DNA from: Litoditis marina
Lineage: Eukaryota > Nematoda > Chromadorea > Rhabditida > Rhabditidae
Length of the DNA stretch: 64,000 bases
Reading direction: 5' to 3'
NCBI GenBank assembly: GCA_964036275.1
Contig: OZ038439.1
Coordinates: 15,856,330 to 15,920,329 of the forward strand
Part shown: piece by piece, positions 10,514 to 20,296 of the stretch
How the letters are laid out: every line of letters begins with the position of its first letter
Numbering within the stretch: the stretch's first letter is position 1
Translations under genes and position numbers: made by a program
The notes under the pieces: model-generated
Database searches by the model: none
What the model was told of the DNA's origin: nothing
What the model saw: the letters and a program-made list of their open reading frames with translations, nothing else

Positions 10514-11396
10514 AAGAATTTACGTGACGCGAGACTTTGGCCTGCTTTCTACAAGCTCTTGCCAAGTGGCCGGACTTGCGACAGTTGCCGCAGAACGCTC
10601 CTTCCTTGTGGAAGCAGCGCTCAGATGAATGTCCTTTCATGCCACATACGGTACAATTAGTACCATGTCCATGCTTGGGTTTGTGGGAGTCATGCTTTTT
10701 TGTGGATTTGTATGACTTTGGTTCCCACTTGCCCTTGCTATGAACAGAGCGGTCTGACTTCTTAGCGGAAATTTTGCCGATTCCGGTAGGATGGCTACCT
10801 TCTTTGAGATGTGGCGCATTTTGGCCCACTCTCTCGAAAGCTTCCGCAATTTCCAAGGCTTGCTTAGAAGTCAGATCCTCTTTCTCAAGAAGTCTCTTCC
10901 TGGTTTCAAGGGAGGAAATTCCACCAATGAATACCAAGGTAACCTGAGCGTCCCGGTGGTCCTTGATGGCGCCGAAGTCACAGTCCTTGGCAGTCTTCTG
11001 GATGCTGGCGTAGAAGTCCTGCAGGGTCTGTCCACTGTTCTGGGCCATGGTCATCAGACGATAGCGCTCGGCGAGGACCAGTTTCTTCGGGGCAAAGTGC
11101 TTCTCCATAACGCTGTACAACTCTGTAATTGGTGTATCTTCGGGAGTACGACCTTGCAGCAAAGACTCAAGGAGTTCATAATTCGAATCTCCTATTTCTT
11201 GAAGAAAGATGAGACGTTGGTCACTCTCTACAGTGACTTTTTGCAACGTCAAGAAGTTGGAAAATAAACGTAACCAGGTTTTCCAAGAGGATCCGGGGCG
11301 ATATGCACCAGGCGCTCGCCCCCGGTACACCGGAAGGTGAGTGGGAGCAGAGCTCCTCGGGGATCCTGGCTGTTGGGTGTCATCCGTTACGACCAT
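10446..11396 (-). CDS. gag: Ty3/Gypsy Gag polyprotein
   Basis: A 316-residue frame downstream of the 5' LTR leader. The N-terminal two thirds have the helical, retrotransposon-capsid type of composition. The C-terminus has two CCHC zinc knuckles, CX2CX4HX4C, at about 248-261 and 269-282, which bind the element's RNA during particle assembly. The ATG at 11396 lies about 100 nt inside the 5' LTR boundary, a normal leader length for a compact element. The frame stops at 10446, 68 nt past the start of the pol open frame. Confidence 0.92.
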   Translation of the reverse strand: MVVTDDTQQPGSPRSSAPTHLPVYRGRAPGAYRPGSSWKTWLRLFSNFLTLQKVTVESDQRLIFLQEIGDSNYELLESLLQGRTPEDTPITELYSVMEKHFAPKKLVLAERYRLMTMAQNSGQTLQDFYASIQKTAKDCDFGAIKDHRDAQVTLVFIGGISSLETRKRLLEKEDLTSKQALEIAEAFERVGQNAPHLKEGSHPTGIGKISAKKSDRSVHSKGKWEPKSYKSTKKHDSHKPKHGHGTNCTVCGMKGHSSERCFHKEGAFCGNCRKSGHLARACRKQAKVSRHVNSCAKPDFSDSEDVFLQSHPPSYQ

Positions 11397-11480
11397 CGGT
11401 GCTCCACAAGCGCTGTCTTCGAACAGCTAGCAGGAGTAGATCGGGTTGCAGACGACGATAGACCTTCCCTAGTGAGTACT

Positions 11481-11495
11481 ATAAGCTGATCGCCA
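11481..11495 (-). promoter_or_regulatory. Primer-binding site
   Basis: TGGCGATCAGCTTAT on the minus strand immediately follows the end of the 5' LTR. The leading TGG is complementary to a tRNA CCA end; I cannot name the tRNA without a search. Confidence 0.65.
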
Positions 11496-11720
11496 CTTAG
11501 AAGTGTTGATACAACAAGCACACAGTAAGCACACAGGTTTGGAACTGTTTATTGGAGAGTGATCGAGGTATTTATACCCATTTCCCAGACAGCGTGAAGC
11601 GTCTTCCAGAAGCGTAGACTGCACTCTTTGTTCTTCTTGTCAGGATGGCTCGACTCGCTTCTTCTTCTTGTTCTCTCCTTTCTAGTCGTTCTCGGAATGA
11701 AAGCGGTCTGTGCCATAACA
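11496..11720 (-). repeat. 5' LTR of the Ty3/Gypsy element (225 bp)
   Basis: Same sequence as 5734-5950 plus an 8-bp tandem duplication in the AGCACACAG segment. It contains the element's promoter and polyadenylation signals, which I cannot resolve further. Confidence 0.95.
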
Positions 11721-11726
11721 CATATA
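11721..11726. repeat. Target-site duplication, right (CATATA)
   Basis: Matches 5728-5733 on the other side of the element. Confidence 0.8.
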
Positions 11727-13315
11727 CTATTGTTTTCTCGGGAAATAGCGGAATCGAGCTCCAAATAACTTCATAGCCGGGCCCGGAATGTTGCATGCGT
11801 AGAACTTCAGGATGGAAGCCATCAACAAGTAGGGGTGCAGTGTTAAAAGAGTCAACAATATGTCATTGTTTGAAATTGTGTATATTTTGTGGCTACTGAT
11901 AAGACACCTGTACAGTTCTCGGTATGAACAGAGTTATTGTATATGATTTTGATACACTGAGGATTTGATCGTGTTTGTTTGACTTCAATCACATCAAACA
12001 TCCTTAGAGTTGAGGAATGTATGATTTCGAGAGGATTTCCGAGAGTGATGTTGACGTTTGATCTTATAAAAATATTCAAAGCGAGTGTTCATTAATTCGG
12101 CTTTTCATGCTCGATGCAGTTTCTTCGAATGCCCTGCGCCACCGAAAGTGGTACGGTGGTGGGGTGTACAAGTCCTTTAGGCTTATCACGACAAAGAATC
12201 TAAGGTGGAGTCAGATTTTTTCCCATCTTGCGTTCTTGTGATGATTTTATGGTCAATTTGAGCCGTGTTTCCTATGCTACCACCTCGTTTTTATCATTTA
12301 TGAGTGAATGAAATAGTTATTGATCCCTTTCTAACCGGACTGACGCTTAATTTCTTGTCTCCATGTTCACCGAATGTTGCTGCTAATTCAGACTAGTTTG
12401 GTGCTACCGACCCGTAAATTAGCCTGTTACCACTCTCAACTATAAAAGACCGTAGTTATGATCTTTCCTACGTGAACGATTACACAATACAGTCGTTTTT
12501 TATACTGAGAATTTCAACCTAACACAAATGATCTACCAGTACTTGTTTATATCGAGCGCGAGACTCAATCAATTTTTGTTGAGCAAGACCACCTTAAACA
12601 AAACAAGCGGCAATAGCGGCAAGTTACGATTATAGTTTAGTTTGACTTTGTATATAAAGTCAAGTTTGCGAATACGTTTTTTTATTGTAAAAAACAAGTA
12701 ACTCTAATTGTTTATCGTTTGATGACACAAATATCAATCAATGCCCGGTTGGTTAGAGGTCCTAGTTAATATATACATACACTCGATTAGTGAGGATTAC
12801 AAATGTTTCGAGAACAATACTAGTTGACGAACCAAAAGACAACGAGACAACATGAGATCTACTGAGGTTTCTGCAGTTATTAAGACAAGTATTAAACCGG
12901 TACAAAATTATCTCAATGGATGAAAAATGTGAACAAGAAGTTGTGATTACATCGAGATAAATGAAAACAATTGATTAGTCTCTCAAACTGAATCTAATCG
13001 ACAAAAGCACTAGGAATAGAATGGAAAGATGGTCGTAGGGTTTGAATCTTACAGTTCAGCTATGGGTTGTCATTAGTTCACGTGCTTTTCATCTTATTCT
13101 TGCTCGCATTCGTTGAAATAGTAGATTGGTCTCAACTTTTTCTCCATCTCTTTCTCCATTCTCGAGCTCAGTTTGCGAGCGATCGCGTGAGTCGAACCAG
13201 AGGAGAACAATGTCTGAAAATACTGAAAATATCATTAATTTCCATTTGCACGTGAACTCAATCCTAGAGTCACGTGAGTCACGTGAAACATAATGTTCTG
13301 GTATAGATGATGTTG
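11727..13315. other. Intergenic; no gene recognised
   Basis: AT-rich sequence without a convincing exon, RNA gene or transposon end. It lies downstream of paralogue B and could hold an unseen terminal exon of that gene if its third exon is spliced rather than read through. Confidence 0.5.
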
Positions 13316-15100
13316 TTATGAATGTTCACGTGTGGTTTTGATTTGCTTAAGATGGATTAGGCTTTTGGAAATTGTTTGCTCACAAGAAGTAATCAGGATA
13401 ATCGAATGTTTAACGCCTTTACTAACTCTACAAGAGTTGTAAAGTTCACGAACCTTCATTAGTTTGACCCCCTCAGCAGGTGCATCAGAAATGGCGTTGC
13501 ACACATCCTTGGAAGAACCCTCATACTTGGTCTTTCCGTAACAGTTTTCCTGAAAATGTTAAAGGCTTATATCTAGTTCAGTGTTCTATCTCGAACTTAG
13601 TGGACATCTACAGCATGTTAGATGGCTCGTGTGACGTGAAGGAATCGCTCAGCACGTGAACGTTGTTCAGCGATCTATGGAAGATACACTGAGTATTTCT
13701 TTTAGTCGATTCCTTTATCCAGATGATAGATGGATACGAAAAGAATTAAGTCTCATCTTAATCTTATCTAGTTTTTCTATAATATTTTGAGATGCTTTTG
13801 TTGACGTTTCTCGTGATTTGCTAGAATAACCATTACTAAGACCTGCACGTCCACTAAACAACCAGAAGATGCAAAGTACAAAACATATTGGGATAATCAT
13901 AGCCTCAGTCAGTTATATGTTAAAGGCAGATATCCACGCCAGCATGCAAATTGAAAATGTAGTGGACCGCCTATAAGCGACTAATTTTCATTAGTTTTAA
14001 TAGATAGAGTAGGAAGAAAAAGAATATCCCAAGTTTTACAGTAAATTTGTTAGTGTTCGAATTTCTCAATCTGCAGGTCCGCGGTAGTACCGCGCAGTCA
14101 CGCGGACGTGAAACCTGTTGGGCCGCGGTTGTGTATTCAACCGTGTTAAATAAATGTTGCTCAAACTATTTCTCTGTTTGTAATTCATTATTCTATTGTT
14201 ATTTAAAACTTCAGACATCATAACTTAATTCAAATAAACTTAAATACCATGACTAAGACAGCCCGCAAGTCCGCAACCTCAAATTGCATTACGGTAGGTG
14301 CGCATGTACGCAGAGGTACTGCCCGATTTCCGATGAAACCCGATGAAGTTCAAAAAATAAATTACATCATTTAATTTTAATGGTCTTTTTTTACACTCAT
14401 TTTCTGGTAGTAACTACCCAAGTAGAATTGGAAAGTGAATTTATCTCAATTTCGATGCTAGCGTGGATATCTGCCTTTAACCTTAACTCATACGACAGAA
14501 GGACATCTAAGCGTCTCCGCTCACATGCAAAGTCGAGTTTTTTTTTATCTTTCAATCAGTTCAACCAGATAGTGCAGCTCAGAGGCCAACATCTGGATGG
14601 ATGCGATATAATTTACTAACCATCATCCTGAGTCTAGCGATGTTGGTTCTGGTTCCCTCAACCAGGAATTTCCCGATGAGCGAGCACTGGGCAGCGGAAC
14701 CCTCCGGGCAGATATCATCAACGGCAACCGCAATAAGTTCCGGCTGAAACATTGAGATGGTTTTAACGTTATGGTGGTCGGTTGTAACAAAATGTGTGAA
14801 ATTGTTAAGTGGGTAGAAGTGACTGTGTGCTCGTTGCTGTTGTTCTGTCGATTCGTGTGGGTAATGGGTGTTGACCAGTTTGTGATCACGTTCACAGGAT
14901 GCTGCAGCTTGTTCCATCTTATTGTTTTCAGTTTATTATCCTTTTCGTTTTTTTTTCTTTCTCTTTCTCTCTCCTATAACGTACAATATCTGACTTACCA
15001 TTTCGGCATACATAGACAGAAGTCGATCGCATGAAGTTATCTGGGGTCTGGCCGAGGCAGCGTATACTGTAGCCAACATAACGGCAAGAGTGTACATCAT
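13316..15100 (-). CDS. Small secreted cysteine-containing protein, paralogue B
   Basis: Same gene structure as paralogue A: exons 15100-14999, 14743-14621 and 13549-13454 or onward. Exon 1 encodes the signal peptide MMYTLAVMLATVYAASARPQ and the Cys-Asp-Arg motif. Exon 2 carries DDICPE, QCSLIGKFLVEGTR and NIARLRMM. Exon 3 begins ENCYGKTKYEGSSK with a VCNA cysteine. Exons 1 and 2 are exactly as long as in A (34 and 41 codons). Read-through of exon 3 reaches a stop at 13316 and gives a 3' tail unlike A's. A GTTCGT donor at 13453 could instead end the exon, so the C-terminus is uncertain. Probable role: secreted disulfide-bonded protein, function unknown. The intron between exons 2 and 3 (14620-13550) is much longer than in A. 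Confidence 0.7.
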
Positions 15101-15363
15101 CTCTCTGGAATGAAGTTGTAATTAAACTTGTATATGAAAGTGTGTTGAAACACGTAAATAGGAGCATAGGAGCAGAACCATTGGGAGTGAAGGCAAAGAG
15201 AGTATGTAGGTCTCTACAGAGGGGCGTACACATTAATCAGAACGGTTGCTTGAACAATCTCTGGGGAATAAACTAGTAAACACAACCAAAATAAGTTCGG
15301 TTTCAGATTAGTTGTAACGTCATCATAAAAGTTGTCAACAAGTAGGTGATACAAATCGTTTAT

Positions 15364-15605
15364 TCAAGGATTGTACTCGATGGGGAGGTTCTTTCTGCGG
15401 ACCATTCCGTCTCCCTGGAACCATTCCCTGCGGAACTGCTTGGCAGCTCCATCGGGGGTGTTGGTCCACTCGATGGTGATACGGTCGTTGTTGGTGTCCT
15501 CCTGTCCGTAGGCGAAGGCGTCGCAAGACACAGCCATGAGGATGGCCTCCTTGGGGTCGAGAACTCCGCTTCCGGGGTCAACACCAAGACGCTTCATGTT
15601 CCCTG
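15364..15605 (-). pseudogene. Major sperm protein (MSP), 5'-truncated copy
   Basis: The frame from about 15605 to the stop at 15364 encodes the C-terminal 77-80 residues of a nematode major sperm protein, recognisable by [47 protein letters not shown] and the C-terminus [14 protein letters not shown] is the small cytoskeletal and signalling protein of amoeboid nematode sperm, about 127 residues long. The N-terminal 45-50 residues are missing: sequence upstream of the AACATG junction is unrelated and meets a stop within about 20 bases. The remaining part is intact, with biased codons like a highly expressed gene, so loss of the 5' half looks recent. Its break lies about 55 bp from the start of the duplicated block at 15661. 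An internal ATG at 15597 exists but is unlikely to be a true start. Confidence 0.85.
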
Positions 15606-15660
15606 CGTCGGTGTACAGTGTTCTTCAAGTCAACAAGCTTCTGATCTGTGAGATTGTTTG

Positions 15661-18015
15661 TGGGGCAACTAACGGGTACAGTAGTCTCAACGTCATTAGA
15701 ACCACAGATGTACGATGTTGTTAGACTGTGATGTTGAATATGTTTGGTAGACTGCGTTCATCTAGGTGTACAACCTCTATAAAGACATCCTATAGATTTT
15801 AGGAGCATATGATTCTCAGGATCACTCTATCTGAATTGAAAGTGTCCATTGGTCCGGCCTAACATGCATAATGTAGTTCCGCGTTGTGCTTAGTGATTAT
15901 CTTGAGATGATCCATCTTGGAACATTTCCATACTTTTATTATGAGAGCAAGTATCAGCAACAGAGCGCGAAACAGAAATAAAAAAAGTGAGAGAGAGAAA
16001 GAGAGAAATACAGAAAGAGAGAGAGAGAGGGGGGAGAGGGAGAACTATAGGTAGAACGGGTGTTCTATCCGAGAGGCTGGCCTAGAATGTAAGGTTGGAG
16101 AGAAAGCCATCCACCCTGCGGTCGCAAAATTGTTTGCTTCAGGTTTTGTCCCATTTATTCCGCAGTTTTCAGGAAAGCCCGGCCTATAACTTGAGGTTTC
16201 CCCTTGAAACCGTCAAAGACAAAGAGAACAAAGCGTGAAAAAAGGGAGAGAAGGTTCAAAAAGAGTAGAAGAACAAGAGGAAAAAAGAGAGGGAGGAGAG
16301 ATCCAACCACACCGCGGCAGAAAAGTTGTTCAACTGAAAACGGATGTCGTTCCGATCTCAGGAGAGTCCGCCCTACCGTTTGAGGCTCCACCCTAAACCC
16401 TTTGACGACAGAGAGAAAAACAGTGTGGAAGTAGAGAAGACGCAGATCAAGAGGAAAAGAGAGAGAGAAAAAGAGATAGAGAAAGAGGGAGGAAGAGTAC
16501 GAGAGCCAACCACTCCGCGGCAGCGGAGTGGTTCAACTGAAAACGGATGTTGTTCCGATTTTGCCGCGGCCTCCAGGAGAGTCCGCCCTACCGTTCGAGG
16601 CTCCACCCTAAGACCGTGATCCAACTAATCTCTCCGTTCCGAACAGCCGATAAACCGATTTACACCAGATCTTAACTGTTTATGGTTTGAAGTTCTGCCC
16701 CAGTAGCTGGTTTCATTAGAGTAATGGAAAGAGAGAAAAAGTTCGCTAGCAAGAACGAACGTCATTGAAAAACACCAATTCAGAACTATAAACTTTGCCT
16801 CTTGAAAATTATCATAAACCAGAATAATTGTGTCTTACATATGTCCAGAGGTTCAATTACGTGAAAGCATGGGTCGTAATATAGTCTCATGAAACGACCA
16901 CTTTTCAGCTAAACTACTCAGCACCAGCACCTAGCCTAAGTTGGGGTCATCTACACTATACCTAAACATATAACTTTGCAAACTGTGTGACCAAACCGTG
17001 ATCATGTCCTCGCATAGGTTAAGCTCACCGTGTGCGTAATGTCGCTACAGCGCAAGAGCTCGCCCCACTATCTACGCACGTGTGAATCATACTAAACCGC
17101 GTGTATATAAGCTGGCTTTTGCATTCTCAGTTCATTCGTCGTACGCAACATACAGTTTTCTTTTCTGTGTTAAGGTCACTACGTGAAGAACTCTACTTAG
17201 TGTTATAGCTGGTGTCGTAGCAGAAGATTATCACTGGTATCGGATAAACGAGCTCTATTGGACTGTACAGAGAAGGCCAACTGCTACGTCAGAGCTTAAA
17301 ATAACCCTGGTAAACAACAGTGGCATTGATTCAGTTTATTCAAGATTCAAGATACAAGATTTATTAGTTCACTTCATATCATTTCGAGATGGTGTTCCTT
17401 GACTGCCCTCCAGATGGCTTTATCTCTGCATACTGCATACTGCATGCATGCATATCAGTTTATAGACCACCGGAAATAACACTTCGCATTCGCGGAGCTC
17501 TTCCCAACGAGATTAATGTGAAAAATATCATTGTTTCACTGATTAAACACTACAACAAAAATTTGTACTGTACAGAAAAGGCCAACTGTTACGTCAGAGC
17601 TTATAATGACACTAGTGAACAGCAGTGACGGAGATCTGGAAAGTATGGTACCTAGTGGCGTAGCAATCCATCTAACCTCATGAGAAGTCTAGATGACTCT
17701 CTCATGAGAATCTGATGAGCACCTCTGCTACTAGTGAACTCCTGAGTACGTATGTTAGAAGATCCCGGCACCTTCATCCCATCCTACGTCTCCTCAAAGA
17801 TACGCTATTTCTCTGCTCTTACATCCCGCCGGGATACGAGTGGCGCAAAATAGTATGGTATAACGAGAGACGCAGGATGGGATGAAGGTGCCGGAATCTT
17901 CTAGGATACGTACTCTAATGTTGAATCATTGAAATTACTCGAGGAGTTGGCGAACTTTCTCCTTTTTGCAGATTCACTACTATCAGGGAACGTGTGACTT
18001 GCCAATTTGTCAAAA
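15661..18015. repeat. Segmental duplication, copy 2 (partner 1-2255)
   Basis: Nearly identical to 1-1020 over 15661-16680, then progressively diverged, with shared blocks up to the CTTTTTGCAG-TTCACTA segment near 17965 (2202 in copy 1). A palindromic MITE at 17744-17915 interrupts this copy only. No gene is recognised inside. Confidence 0.93.
17744..17915. mobile_element. Palindromic MITE, 172 bp
   Basis: The ends GAGTACGTATGTTAGAAGAT and their inverted partner flank a near-perfect inverted repeat reading CCCGGCACCTTCATCCCATC on one side and its complement on the other. It is absent from copy 1 of the duplication, so it inserted after the duplication or was lost there. The same family forms the outer element at 62091-62442. 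Confidence 0.88.
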
Positions 18016-18310
18016 CCGGCATTGTTATTGAAAAGGGTTCTTGCAAACAAGTTTTTAACTTCAATTAGTCGACAGTACAAAATCGGAGCTGGATTTGGTA
18101 AACAATTAAATTGAGTAACTGAGATCAAACCTCTTATTATTGTAATCACACTTCAATCTCAACTCCGTGAGCTACAAAACAAACACAGAAAAATACGAGG
18201 AAATCACATGAAAACCCAAAACACTTATGTACCACGTAAAGTTCCCGTGGAAGTTACGAAAACTACAATGAACTCTGTCTGGTTGAATTTGTTGGAAACA
18301 TGAAGTTCAA

Positions 18311-18916
18311 CGATATAAGACGCTCCAATCTAAATGGTTTCCATTTTAGATAATTTCTGGAAAACCTCAAAATATTGTGCATCATCAAACTTGTCGGATA
18401 TTTTTTCTGAAATGTCCAATTCTTTTAATTCTTGTGTCGCTCTCATTTGGAGCGCAGATGAAACAACCGAATATTTGGAAATTTCGAAATCCTCTGCCAC
18501 AATTGTTTTCCTTTCAAAACATTATAACACACGTTTTTGCAGTTGAAAACAGTGTGAAGAATAGGGGCACAATAATTGTGAGTGTGAAAAATTGTGCCCA
18601 AAAAATTGAAGTGTGAAAAATTGTGCCCCAAAAAATGAAAGTGTGATAAATTGTGACACAATTTTTTGAGAGATTTGTGAAAACTGCAATTTTTTGTGAC
18701 ACACTTTTTTTCAATTTCCTGAATTGGGACACAGCGATTCGATCGTTTGGTTTTTAGTTGAAACTTCAAATAAATGGGGACTACCCGATGTTCAATCAGA
18801 AATAATAATGAAAAGGGATAATTCTTCGATGGTTAAAAGTCTCATTCTAAAAATTCCATGAAATCACTAGGATTTCCTGATTTCCGAAACCATTTAGATT
18901 GGAGCGTCTTATATCT
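18311..18916. mobile_element. Non-autonomous DNA transposon with 28-bp terminal inverted repeats
   Basis: ATATAAGACGCTCCAATCTA at 18311 returns inverted at 18916, the full inverted match being about 28 bp. TA dinucleotides at the edges fit a Tc/mariner-type insertion. The interior has no transposase frame and contains degenerate repeats of a GTGTGAAAAATTGTGCCC unit at about 18565-18660. Confidence 0.85.
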
Positions 18917-18932
18917 ATACTGTTAGTCAATT

Positions 18933-19028
18933 TCACAGTCACGTGAAACATGTTAAACATAGCAGAACTCAAAAACGTGCAATGACAAAGTGCACGATTC
19001 CTCATTAGAACGCTAACTTTACGTGACT
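18933..19028 (+). repeat. 95-bp dispersed repeat, copy 1
   Basis: Begins CACAGTCACGTGAAACATGT and ends AACTTTACGTGAC. Related copies occur at 31929-32023, 44106-44192 (inverted) and 60629-60723. Confidence 0.85.
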
Positions 19029-20256
19029 AGTCAATTTACTTCTAGTATATAGGTTTTATTCACGGGAAAACTGGCTGACATGCTCTGGCTTCTGTGTTTC
19101 TAGTTTGATGCTTTCATTTCAGTCATAGTTGCTGATTTCGTATATTCATGCAGATTAAAACTACAACTTAGTGTTGATCGCAACGCTCTCTTTTCGAAGT
19201 TCAAAAAGTTATCATAAGACCTCCTGGTCATGAGAGTCCAACTTAATAACCTTCTCGGATTTTTCATAATTATATGGTGTTTAGTTCGTCTCATTCAATT
19301 TGTTTCCTTCATCTTTTCAGTTCTCATTCAACCTTTCCTAGCGAAATAACGGAATCGCGGTTTGAAACTACGAAGATTTGAAGTTCCAAACATTAATTTT
19401 ACAAAATTGAAAACAAACCTATATTTAAGCTTGTCCTCTGCGGATACGCGGGCATTCCAGCTCAAATAAGCAGAACAACACCTGAAAATATTTTGCAAAA
19501 ACGAAATCATTAGGAACTGAGTTTCGGACCTAGCTTTTTCTGTTTTTAACCACGAGTAAAATAGTTTGTGTGTGCTAGGTCGCACACACTCTCACGTCAT
19601 TGTATAAAGAGCATGCGTTCTTGTTTACTGAAAAACCATTTAGTTGAAATAATTGATGACGTTTTATTCCTGATCACATTAGGATGTGACGCAAACTGAT
19701 GAGTTTAATTGTTTTGACGAAGTTGTTGTTTAGCGAACAAAACAAATGACAAGTACCCGAGTTTATGTCAGAATAAATGGAGAACTTTTTGTTTGCTATT
19801 GAAGATGTCCCTAATTATCAATGTGAAGTAATATAAAGTTATCTCGTCTTGTGAGAAATGAAGTAAATGTAATAATTTCTCACGTCGTTCCACGTTTTAC
19901 TCAACTGCGATCTGAATTCACAACGTCAGATCCCAGTTAGTTGTTGACTCTTTTTCGATTAGCTTTTTTTGCTAGCGGGAACATTAACCGAACTGTTGTT
20001 GCTGTAAAAATCCTCTTAAGGTGAGAAATTCAATCACCTGCAAAAATGAAGCTGTTTTCACAGACTGGTGTTGTATGAATCATTCAAAGATTAAGAAAGT
20101 TGTTTATTGTGAACATTGAAGTGACAAAAGTAGAAAAATGTTGATGAGAGGGAAGTGAAATTGAAGATGAAGGAGAGTGATAGACAGTCAAAAGGAAAAA
20201 GTTGAATCCATGAGTTCTTCAGTTATGAACCGATAGTTTTTCTTCAACTTTTCATG

Positions 20257-20296
20257 AAAGAAGGGTTACTCGCTCTCAAGCGAGTAACCCTTCTTT
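20257..20296. other. Perfect 18-bp hairpin with a 4-nt loop
   Basis: AAAGAAGGGTTACTCGCT pairs without mismatch to AGCGAGTAACCCTTCTTT across a CTCA loop. Both arms are far more stable than the surrounding AT-rich DNA. No adjacent gene explains it. It could be a small foldback insertion, a transcription-end hairpin or a small-RNA precursor. Confidence 0.8.

Larger units (their letters stand above)
5734..11720 (-). mobile_element. Ty3/Gypsy LTR retrotransposon, 5,987 bp
   Basis: A complete element on the minus strand: 5' LTR at 11496-11720, primer-binding site, gag, pol in protease-RT-RNase H-integrase order, polypurine tract, 3' LTR at 5734-5950, and a CATATA duplication outside. The order with integrase last is diagnostic of Ty3/Gypsy (Metaviridae). 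The LTRs differ essentially by one 8-bp tandem duplication present only in the 5' LTR, so insertion is recent. Gag and pol overlap in different frames. The integrase tail continues in yet another frame, so either recoding or an inactivating indel is present. It inserted between the two secreted-protein paralogues in otherwise gene-free DNA. Confidence 0.96.
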
